Shown piece after piece: positions 1-5,866 of a stretch of 10,318 nucleotides of DNA. Source of the stretch: Acidobacteriota bacterium (lineage in GTDB: Bacteria; Acidobacteriota; Vicinamibacteria; Vicinamibacterales; SCN-69-37); NCBI GenBank assembly GCA_021824055.1, contig JAKALV010000107.1, positions 1 through 10,318 on the forward strand. Reading direction: 5' to 3'. Position 1 is the first letter of the stretch, and each line of letters starts with the position of its first letter. Made by a program: the position numbers and the translations under genes. The notes beneath the pieces were generated by a model. It did not search any database, had not been told where the DNA came from, and saw nothing but the letters and a program-made list of their open reading frames with translations.

Positions 1-107
1 AGCTGGCGGACAACGACGATCCAATGGACGCGAAGGTGTACCTTTCGAAGCGTCTCGGTCCGTATGTCCTCGACGCGCATCGCGCGGCGAAACAAGTGAG
101 ATCGTGA
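1..107 (+). CDS. 3' end of an unidentified gene
   Basis: An open frame enters from the left edge (first full codon at position 3) and stops at TGA 105-107. It gives about 34 C-terminal residues, beginning LADNDDPMDAKVYLSKRLG and ending AAKQVRS. Codon usage is GC-rich, as in the neighbours. I do not recognise the family from so short a tail; it is hydrophilic with no membrane segment. Its stop overlaps a possible GTG start of the next gene in a GTGA arrangement at 104-107, so it is probably the upstream member of the same transcription unit as the TolB-like gene and the aminotransferase. Confidence 0.6.
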   Translation, partial: LADNDDPMDAKVYLSKRLGPYVLDAHRAAKQVRS

Positions 108-130
108 ACGAAGGTAGAAGCAAAGTTGAT

Positions 131-134
131 GGAG
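131..134 (+). promoter_or_regulatory. Shine-Dalgarno deciding the TolB-like start
   Basis: GGAG sits 5 nt before GTG 140. The other candidate start, GTG 104, has no comparable purine motif before it and is supported only by the GTGA overlap with the upstream stop. This favours 140 as the start of the TolB-like gene. Confidence 0.45.
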
Positions 135-139
135 TTGTT

Positions 140-1075
140 GTGAGTCCAATTACCCAGTCTTCAATACCAAGGAAACTGTTGGCGATCGGCAGCGCGTTCC
201 TGATTTTTGCCTTTTGCCTTTTGCCTTCTGCCTTAACAACTGTCTCTGCCCAGTCGCCCCCCGCCACTGAGGTGTATCTGGCGCCGCTGGTGTCCACCGG
301 CGCGTCGGTGACCGTCGGGGCGCCTGTCAATATCTCGAACAGCCCCGGCTACGACAACCAGCCGTCGTTTCTGCCCGACGGGTCGGCGGTGCTCTTCACA
401 TCAAGTCGCGACGGCAAACAGACCGACATCTACAAGTACGTCCTCGCGACGAAGCAGCTCGTGCAGCTCACGCACACCGCGGAGAACGAGTACTCGCCGC
501 TCGTGTCGCCGGACGGCAAGTCGTTCGTGTGCGTGCACGGCGCGGAGCAGTCGCTGTTCCGGTACGACCTCGACGGCTCGAATCCGCGGCTGGCGTACCA
601 GCACGGAAAAGCACTGATTGGATACCACGTTTGGATCACGAATACCCAGATCGCCGCGTTCATCCTGGGCGCGGGCGGCTCGCCCAATACGCTGCAGGTG
701 ATCGACACGACGACGGGGAAGTCCGAGACCATCGCGTCGAACATCGGCCGGTCGCTCCTGATGCGGCCCGGCGCGAATACCGTGAGCTTCGTCACGCGAT
801 TGTCGCCGCAGTCATCGGAGATCAAGCAGTTCGACGTAAAGACGCACGTGGTGTCGACGGTCGTGGCCGACACGCTCAGAGCCAGCGAAGACCTGACGTG
901 GCTCGACGGTCGGCGCTTGCTGATGGGCGAGGGCTCGACGTTGTCGATGTGGAGGCAGGGTTTTGGATGGAATCAGATCGCCGACCTGGCCTCGGCCGGC
1001 GTGACGAAGATCACACGATTGGCGGCCAGCCGCGATGGCAAGTGGCTCGCGCTCGTGGGAGAGCCGGCGAAGTGA
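140..1075 (+). CDS. Secreted TolB-like PD40 beta-propeller protein
   Basis: Predicted periplasmic or surface beta-propeller protein of about 311 aa. From GTG 140, a signal peptide is visible: basic IPRK, a hydrophobic core around residues 13-32, and a likely cut after TVSA (about residue 37). The mature part carries PD40/WD40-like blades of the TolB type, for example QPSFLPDGSAVLFTSSRDGK and the SPLVSPDGKSFV blade, followed by weaker repeats. It is shorter than TolB itself (about 430 aa) and lacks an obvious TolB N-terminal domain, so I call it TolB-like, not tolB. The GTG 140 start has GGAG 5 nt upstream; GTG 104 would add 12 residues and overlap the upstream stop. Most of the signal-peptide core is encoded by a pyrimidine repeat (204-238). 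The stop overlaps the aminotransferase start, so the two are probably translated together. The ligand is unknown. Confidence 0.75.
   Translation: MSPITQSSIPRKLLAIGSAFLIFAFCLLPSALTTVSAQSPPATEVYLAPLVSTGASVTVGAPVNISNSPGYDNQPSFLPDGSAVLFTSSRDGKQTDIYKYVLATKQLVQLTHTAENEYSPLVSPDGKSFVCVHGAEQSLFRYDLDGSNPRLAYQHGKALIGYHVWITNTQIAAFILGAGGSPNTLQVIDTTTGKSETIASNIGRSLLMRPGANTVSFVTRLSPQSSEIKQFDVKTHVVSTVVADTLRASEDLTWLDGRRLLMGEGSTLSMWRQGFGWNQIADLASAGVTKITRLAASRDGKWLALVGEPAK
204..238 (+). repeat. Pyrimidine TTTTGCC array inside a signal peptide
   Basis: Three to four TTTTGCC/TTCTGCC units end in CCTTAACA, the same architecture as the right arms of elements A (ending 2428) and B (ending 3345). Here the array is translated in frame and supplies the FAFCLLPSAL part of the TolB-like signal peptide. 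A faint purine stretch at 111-125 might be a decayed left arm, but that is weak. Confidence 0.7.
1057..1063 (+). promoter_or_regulatory. Shine-Dalgarno for the aminotransferase
   Basis: GGGAGAG lies inside the last codons of the TolB-like gene, 8 nt before GTG 1072. It supports 1072 as the aminotransferase start rather than the much longer in-frame extension upstream, which overlaps the TolB-like gene in another frame. Confidence 0.5.
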
Positions 1076-2250
1076 CGTTGACGGATCCGTTTCGCGAATC
1101 CGCGCGCCTGACCGCCGTTCAAACGCCCGTCATTCCGATCGTCACGCAGTGGATGGCGGAAACGCCGGGCACGATCTCGCTCGGCCAGGGCATGGTGGCG
1201 TACGGGCCACCCGATGCCGCGATGCAGGCGGCCCGGCAATTCCCGCAGTCGAGCGATGAGCATCGCTACGGCCGCGTGGAGGGCCTGCCCGAGCTGGTCG
1301 ACATCTTCGAAGCGAAGCTGGCCGCCGAGAACCACATCCGCGTGCAACCGCACAGCCGCACCGTGATTACTGCCGGCAGCAATCTGGGCTTCATGAACGC
1401 CGTGCTGGCCATCGCGGATCCCGGCGACGAGTTCATCTTTCCGCTGCCCTACTACTTCAACCACTGCATGGCGGTGACGATGGCCAACTGCAGGACGGTG
1501 GGCGTGCGGACGCTGCCGGACTATCAGCTGGACCTGGACGCGATCGCGCGCGCGATCACGCCGCGCACCCGCGCCGTGGTCACCTGCTCGCCGAACAACC
1601 CGACCGGCGCGGTGTACTCGGAAATGTCGCTGCGGGCGGTAAACGACCTGTGCCGCGAGCGCGGCGTGTTCCACATTCATGACGAGGCCTACGAGTACTT
1701 CACGTACGACAACACCGTGAACTTCTCGCCCGGATCGATCGACGGGGCCGAGGCGCACACGATCTCGCTCTACTCGTTGTCGAAGGGCTACGGGATGGCC
1801 AGCTGGCGCATCGGCTTCATGGTGATCCCCGAGTTGCTGTGGCCGGCGGTCAACAAGATCCAGGACACGCTGCTGATCTGCACTCCGCAGATCTCACAGC
1901 GCGTGGCAATCGCCGCGATGCAGATCGGGTCGTCGTATCCGCGGACCCACGCCGCGCGCATCGGCGCGCTCCGGCCGCGGGTGCACGCGGCCCTCACCGA
2001 TCCGTCGGTGCCGTGCGAGACCGCCGACGTGCACGGCGCCTTCTACCATTTCGTGCGCGTGCGTACCTCGATGGATTCGATGCGGCTCGCCGAGCGCCTG
2101 GTCCGCGAGCACAAGGTGGCCGTGATTCCCGGCGACGCCTTCGGCGTGACCGACGTCTGCGCCATGCGCGTCTCGTTCGGCGCGCTCGACGAGGCCACGG
2201 TCGATGAGGGACTGGGACGACTGACACGAGGACTCAGAGAAATCTGTTAG
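1072..2250 (+). CDS. PLP-dependent class I/II aminotransferase
   Basis: Cytosolic pyridoxal-phosphate aminotransferase of fold type I, 392 aa, the usual length for the aspartate/aromatic/alanine aminotransferase group. Visible landmarks are ISLGQGMVAYGPP near residue 38, NNPTG at 175-179, DEAYEYF with the PLP-binding Asp204, the Schiff-base lysine in SLYSLSKGYGMASWRIGF (Lys238), and the substrate-carboxylate Arg in CAMRVSFG (Arg366). The amino-acid substrate cannot be told from the sequence. GTG 1072 overlaps the TGA of the TolB-like gene (GTGA) and has GGGAGAG 8 nt upstream, so translational coupling is likely. The frame is open back to 529, but that part is a shadow of the propeller gene. 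The last Cys codon and the TAG stop (TGT TAG) are the first six bases of inverted-repeat element A. Confidence 0.92.
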   Translation: MTLTDPFRESARLTAVQTPVIPIVTQWMAETPGTISLGQGMVAYGPPDAAMQAARQFPQSSDEHRYGRVEGLPELVDIFEAKLAAENHIRVQPHSRTVITAGSNLGFMNAVLAIADPGDEFIFPLPYYFNHCMAVTMANCRTVGVRTLPDYQLDLDAIARAITPRTRAVVTCSPNNPTGAVYSEMSLRAVNDLCRERGVFHIHDEAYEYFTYDNTVNFSPGSIDGAEAHTISLYSLSKGYGMASWRIGFMVIPELLWPAVNKIQDTLLICTPQISQRVAIAAMQIGSSYPRTHAARIGALRPRVHAALTDPSVPCETADVHGAFYHFVRVRTSMDSMRLAERLVREHKVAVIPGDAFGVTDVCAMRVSFGALDEATVDEGLGRLTRGLREIC

Positions 2251-2428
2251 GGCAGAGGGCAAAGGGCAGAGGGCAGAGGTAAAAGGAAAAGGGTAGAGGC
2301 AAGAGGCAGGCAAGAGGAAAGGGAGAGGGAGGCAAGAGGAATGGCAGGGTGTTGTTTTTTGAACTACCTCTTCCCTTTTGCCTTTCCCCTTTACCTTTGC
2401 CCTTTGCCCTCTGCCCTTTGCCCTAACA
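2245..2428. repeat. Element A: long inverted repeat, 7-bp GGGCARA units
   Basis: An imperfect inverted repeat of 184 bp. The ends are exact 10-bp inverted copies, TGTTAGGGCA (2245-2254) and TGCCCTAACA (2419-2428). The left arm is purine-rich, built of GGGCAGA/GGGCAAA units that continue as AGGTAAAAGG-like sequence to about 2340. The right arm is pyrimidine-rich, from about 2362. The centre is about 20 nt with a T6 run. Arm differences near the tips are mostly G/A transitions, several of which still pair as G-U in RNA. It fills the gap between the aminotransferase and xthA: the stop codon lies in the left tip, and the right tip ends 3 nt before the xthA ATG. There is no U-tract after the stem, so it is not a classical intrinsic terminator. 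Confidence 0.85.
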
Positions 2429-2431
2429 CAG

Positions 2432-3184
2432 ATGAAGCTCATCACCTGGAACGTGAACGGCATTCGCGCGCGGCACGGGCAGCTCACCGACCTGATGGAA
2501 CGCGAGCAGCCCGACGTCGTCTGCCTGCAGGAAATCAAGGCGTCGCCGGGGCAGGTGCCGGAGTTTCCGATCCATTCGGCGCTGGCCGGTGACTATCGGA
2601 CGTATTGGCACGGCAGCGGCGGCTACTCGGGCGTGGCGTTGCTCGTCAAGCGATCGGCGTCGGCGTCGCTCGACGTGACGCACCCGGAATTTGATTTTGA
2701 ATTCCGCATCGCGAGCTGCGTCGTCAAGGGCGTGCGCATCGCCGCGACCTACGTGCCGAACGGGGGCAAGGACTACGACGCCAAGATCCGGTTTCTGACC
2801 CGGTTGGCCGAGTGGGCCGACCGGGCACGTCAGGCGGGCGAACCGCTCGCGATCTGTGGCGATCTGAACGTCGCGCTTGAAGACCGCGATATCCACGCAA
2901 AGGAGCGCAAACCCAATCAGATCGGCACGCGTCCCGAGGAGCGCGCGCTGATCGGCCGCCTGATCGACGCCGGCCTCATCGATGTCGGGCGCGCGATGGA
3001 CCCGCACAACGACGAGCTGTTCACCTGGTGGCCGCCCTGGCGCGGCATGCGCCAGCGCAACATCGGCTGGCGCATCGACTACATCCTGGCCAGCGCGCCC
3101 CTCGGCCCCGCGGCGACCGCGTGCGTCTCAATGAGGGAGTTCGGCACGAGCGACCATGCGCCGGTGATGGCGACATTTCAGTGA
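2432..3184 (+). CDS. xthA: Exodeoxyribonuclease III
   Basis: Cytosolic base-excision-repair enzyme: AP endonuclease and 3'-5' exonuclease/3'-phosphatase of the exonuclease III/EEP (endonuclease-exonuclease-phosphatase) fold, 250 aa (E. coli XthA is 268). Family motifs in order: MKLITWNVNGIRAR at the N-terminus (Asn7), CLQEIKA with the metal-binding Glu34, ICGDLNVA with Asp144 and Asn146, IDYILAS with Asp216, and SDHAPVMA with the catalytic Asp241-His242 pair. All key residues are present. ATG 2432 is chosen because it begins exactly at the conserved MKLITWNVNG. The frame is open upstream through element A to a TTG at 2378, but that would add a repeat-encoded hydrophobic leader to a cytosolic enzyme. 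No Shine-Dalgarno is visible, because the pyrimidine arm of A abuts the start. Confidence 0.95.
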   Translation: MKLITWNVNGIRARHGQLTDLMEREQPDVVCLQEIKASPGQVPEFPIHSALAGDYRTYWHGSGGYSGVALLVKRSASASLDVTHPEFDFEFRIASCVVKGVRIAATYVPNGGKDYDAKIRFLTRLAEWADRARQAGEPLAICGDLNVALEDRDIHAKERKPNQIGTRPEERALIGRLIDAGLIDVGRAMDPHNDELFTWWPPWRGMRQRNIGWRIDYILASAPLGPAATACVSMREFGTSDHAPVMATFQ

Positions 3185-3190
3185 CCAAAA

Positions 3191-3347
3191 CCTGCTAGGG
3201 CAGAGGGCAGAGGGCAAAGGGCAGAGGGCAAAGGTAAAGGGAAAAGGCAGGAGGGAAGAGGAGGCAACAGGACCTCTGACCTACCTTTTCCCTTATCCCT
3301 CTTCCCTTTACCTCTGCCCTTTGCCCTCTGCCCTTTGCCCTAACAGG
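3191..3347. repeat. Element B: second copy of the element A family
   Basis: A 157-bp inverted repeat starting 6 nt after the xthA stop. The ends are CCTGCTAGGGCA (from 3191) and TGCCCTAACAGG (to 3347), inverted copies with one mismatch. The left arm has five GGGCARA units and then AAAGGTAAAGGGAAAAGG. The right arm has CCTTTTCCCTTATCCC, CTTTACC and four TTTGCCC/TCTGCCC units. Unit type, tip sequence and the internal GGTAAA/TTTACC step match element A, so the two belong to one family. The centre (about 3262-3280) is unlike that of A. Confidence 0.85.
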
Positions 3348-3389
3348 ATTCCTGGAATCTTTGCCTCCCCAACCCGGTCTATGGTCTTG

Positions 3390-3395
3390 TAGTCC
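3390..3395 (+). promoter_or_regulatory. Possible -10 box before the SpoIIE-type phosphatase
   Basis: TAGTCC lies 9 nt before ATG 3405, and no Shine-Dalgarno precedes the ATG. Similar TA-n-TCT boxes lie at 5854 and 8548. This is compatible with a short or absent leader. No convincing -35 is seen, so the call is weak. Confidence 0.22.
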
Positions 3396-3404
3396 TAGAT
3401 ATCA

Positions 3405-5699
3405 ATGACCCTCCGCGCGCGTCTGATCCTCTGGCTTCTCCTGCTATCCGTTGTTCCCCTCGGCGCGGTGACGGTCTACACGTACGTCTCGTCGGCCAAT
3501 GCCCTGCGTCAGGCGGCCGCGCGCGAAGCGGACCTGCTGGCCGGGGAACTGAGTTCGAGAATGCAGCTGGTGACGGCCGAGTTGAGCGACCGCGTGGAAC
3601 GGTTGATGATGCCGGAGCCCCCGCCGGCCGCGACGACCGCCGTCAAGCCGGTGGCGACCAAGGCGATCGCCGCGCCGGCCCCGGCTCCAGCTCAGGACGC
3701 CGCCACCGCGGAGGAGACGGCGGTGAATACTCAAGTCGCCAACACGCTCGGCGATGCCGCGGTGCTCCTCAACAGCGTGGAATTGCAGGGCATGCGCAGC
3801 CTCTTTCGTGGCGCGGGACACACCGGGCGCAGCGCGGGACGCGTGGGCGAATCCGGCGGCGCCGCGCAAGGCGGCGCGTCTGGTACGGCCACGTCGAGCC
3901 CGCGGCCGCGGCCGAACTTCCGGTTCAATCCGAATGACCCGACTCGAGGCAGCAGCGCTCGCCCGCGGCCGTTGACACCGCCGACAGGCGCCGCCGATGT
4001 TCCACCGGCGCCCGGCGCTCCGCCGCCGGTGGCCGCTGAACATGCGCAACCCACGGCGCCCGCGCCACCCACGACACCGGCATTTGCGGACGACCGTTTC
4101 GTGGTCGACGTTGGCGCGATGGCCCGTGATCTGACGAAGCGGCTCGCGCCCGAAGGCCTCGACAAACTGACCACCGAAGAACGCCAGCGCGTGACGCGCG
4201 AGATCGGCATGCGCATGATGGGCGTCACCGAAGGGCTCCGCCTCGGCGCCGCTGAACTGCAGAAGCGTGCCGAGGCGGCCAAAGAGAAGGCCGCCGAGGA
4301 CGCGAAGCTCGCGGAAGCGAAACACACGGCCGAGCCGGCGGCCACGTTGCCGTCCCACACCCAGGCGACGCTGACCGGGAACAGGCTGGGCGTCACCGTG
4401 GAACGCGGTGGCAAGGTCGTGCACCGCGTGAACGCCGAGGTGAACCTCGACAACCTCTTGATGACGGTGTTCTCGACGACCCGCCGCGATGAGGGCGAGG
4501 TGCCGTTCGCCGTGGCCAAGGACGGGAAGCTCTACACGCAGAACGCGGCGGACCGGAAAGCGATCGAGCCATTCAGCAAGGCCGTGGCGTCGCCGGCCCC
4601 GGTCGGGACCTCAATGGTGGACGACTGGATCATTGTCACGAACAAGGATCCGTCCGGATCCGGCCTGCGTTTCGGCATCGCGCGGCCGGTGGGGGATTCG
4701 CTGTCGGCCCTGCGCAAGACGGCCGGACGCAATGCCGGGCTCGGCCTTCTGCTCATCGGCCTGGCGCTCGTCGTCGTGGTGCCGGTCTCGCAGGGATTGA
4801 CCCGAAACCTCACGTCGCTCACCGAGGCGGTGGACCGCATCGCGCGCGGCGACTTCAACGCGCGCGTCTCGGTGAAAGGCGGCGGCGAAGTGGCCGCGCT
4901 CGGCAGCGCGTTCAACAAGATGGCCGCGGACATTCAGGCGCAGCAGGAACTGCTGGTCGGCCAGGAACGGCTGAAACGCGAACTGGAACTCGGCCGGCAG
5001 ATTCAAAGCGAGATGCTACCGCACGAGTCGCTGCGCCTCGGCCTGACCGAAGTGAAGGGCATGTCGATCCCCGCGCGCGAAGTGGGCGGCGACTTCTTCA
5101 ACTACTTCGCGCTCGACAACGGCAGCGTGGCGCTGCTCGTCGGCGACGTCTCGGGCAAGGGCGTGGGCGCCGCGTTGCTCATGGCGAATTTTCAGGCCGC
5201 GCTGCGCACGCGGCTCACGCTCGGTCACGACTTGGCGTCCATCGCCGACGCGATCGACCGCGACGTGGCCGTTACCGCGCCGCGCGGGCTCTACACCACG
5301 CTGTTTGTCGGCATCTACGACCCGAACACCAAGCGCCTGCGCTATGTGAACGCCGGCCACAACCCGCAGTTCGCTCTGCGTCAAGGGACGCTCGAGCGGT
5401 TGTCGTCCACCGGTACCCCGATCGGACTCCTCCCGGGCCGCGGCTACACGCAGCAGGAGATCCAACTCTCCAGCGGCGATTTCCTCTTCTTCTACACCGA
5501 TGGCATCGTCGAAACCGAGAACGAACTGGGCGAGCAGTTTGGCGGGGAACGGCTCGAGCATCTCCTGATCGACACCGTGACGGCCGACGCCGCCGGCCCG
5601 GACGCCGTGCTGGAGCGCGTCGAGTCGGCCGTGCGCGCCTTCCGCGGCGCCGCCGAGCCGTTCGACGACGCGACGTCGATGGTGGTGCGGATCGGGTAA
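3405..5699 (+). CDS. Membrane HAMP-PP2C (SpoIIE/RsbU-type) phosphatase
   Basis: Inner-membrane serine/threonine phosphatase of 764 aa, likely acting on an anti-sigma-factor antagonist (RsbV/SpoIIAA type) in a partner-switching pathway; that target is family knowledge, not shown here. Order: TM1 at residues 7-27; a very long extracytoplasmic region to about 440; TM2 at 444-463; HAMP at about 464-516 (SLTEAVDRIARGDFNARV); a short helix with ELGRQIQSEMLP; then a PP2C/SpoIIE domain at about 535-763. The metal-site acidic residues are present: GGDFF (Asp563), GDVSGKG (Asp581), FYTDGIVE (Asp699), DDATSM (Asp754/755). The sensor part has a Pro/Ala/Arg-rich, probably disordered stretch (about 68-230), a charged helix (about 285-308) and a Cache-like piece before TM2. 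No rsbV or rsbW neighbour is visible. Start ATG 3405 opens directly on the membrane anchor. Confidence 0.9.
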   Translation: MTLRARLILWLLLLSVVPLGAVTVYTYVSSANALRQAAAREADLLAGELSSRMQLVTAELSDRVERLMMPEPPPAATTAVKPVATKAIAAPAPAPAQDAATAEETAVNTQVANTLGDAAVLLNSVELQGMRSLFRGAGHTGRSAGRVGESGGAAQGGASGTATSSPRPRPNFRFNPNDPTRGSSARPRPLTPPTGAADVPPAPGAPPPVAAEHAQPTAPAPPTTPAFADDRFVVDVGAMARDLTKRLAPEGLDKLTTEERQRVTREIGMRMMGVTEGLRLGAAELQKRAEAAKEKAAEDAKLAEAKHTAEPAATLPSHTQATLTGNRLGVTVERGGKVVHRVNAEVNLDNLLMTVFSTTRRDEGEVPFAVAKDGKLYTQNAADRKAIEPFSKAVASPAPVGTSMVDDWIIVTNKDPSGSGLRFGIARPVGDSLSALRKTAGRNAGLGLLLIGLALVVVVPVSQGLTRNLTSLTEAVDRIARGDFNARVSVKGGGEVAALGSAFNKMAADIQAQQELLVGQERLKRELELGRQIQSEMLPHESLRLGLTEVKGMSIPAREVGGDFFNYFALDNGSVALLVGDVSGKGVGAALLMANFQAALRTRLTLGHDLASIADAIDRDVAVTAPRGLYTTLFVGIYDPNTKRLRYVNAGHNPQFALRQGTLERLSSTGTPIGLLPGRGYTQQEIQLSSGDFLFFYTDGIVETENELGEQFGGERLEHLLIDTVTADAAGPDAVLERVESAVRAFRGAAEPFDDATSMVVRIG

Positions 5700-5701
5700 A
5701 G

Positions 5702-5849
5702 ATCAAGGGCATTCAACATGGGGGGCCATGGTGGACCATGGGGAAAACGCAACAACGACAGAAACAACGACAGGTTTTCAAAGAGCCTCTTTGAAAGCCT
5801 GTCTTTGTCTTCCCCATGGCCCCCCATGTTGAGTGCTGTTGACCTTGAT
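5702..5849. repeat. Element C: inverted repeat with ATGGGGGGCCATGG arms
   Basis: A 148-bp imperfect inverted repeat beginning 2 nt after the phosphatase stop. The tips are ATCAAGG (5702) and CCTTGAT (ending 5849). Inside lies an exact 19-nt inverted pair, TCAACATGGGGGGCCATGG (5713-5731) and its complement (ending about 5831). The centre holds a near-perfect hairpin, GACAGGTTTTCAAAGAG against CTCTTTGAAAGCCTGTC. The left arm carries an extra GGACCATGG-like duplication and a CAACGACAG/AAACAACGACAG duplication absent from the right arm. It nearly fills the gap before the phosphoesterase gene. Its sequence differs from A, B and D, but its plan is the same. Confidence 0.85.
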
Positions 5850-5853
5850 GTAG

Positions 5854-5859
5854 TAGTCT
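5854..5859 (+). promoter_or_regulatory. Possible -10 box before the phosphoesterase gene
   Basis: TAGTCT lies 7 nt before ATG 5867, just outside element C, with no Shine-Dalgarno between. The spacing would suit a leaderless transcript starting at or beside the ATG. A TTGAGT at 5829 lies 19 nt upstream but inside the repeat arm, so it is poor support. Confidence 0.25.
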
Positions 5860-5866
5860 GCGCATT

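Noticed and set aside
104..139. GTG 104 as the start of the TolB-like gene
   Set aside because: It is possible because of the GTGA overlap, but it lacks a Shine-Dalgarno, while GTG 140 has GGAG at 5 nt and gives a compact signal peptide. Kept only as an alternative.
529..1071. In-frame upstream extension of the aminotransferase
   Set aside because: It overlaps the TolB-like gene in another frame and is Arg-rich without homology signs. The enzyme's conserved part begins after GTG 1072, which has a Shine-Dalgarno.
973..1758. Minus-strand frame of 261 codons opposite the aminotransferase
   Set aside because: Arg/His/Val-rich antisense shadow with no recognisable motif.
2245..3347. CRISPR array
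   Set aside because: The repeats are 7-8 bp tandem units arranged as inverted arms, without unique spacers of constant length and without cas genes.
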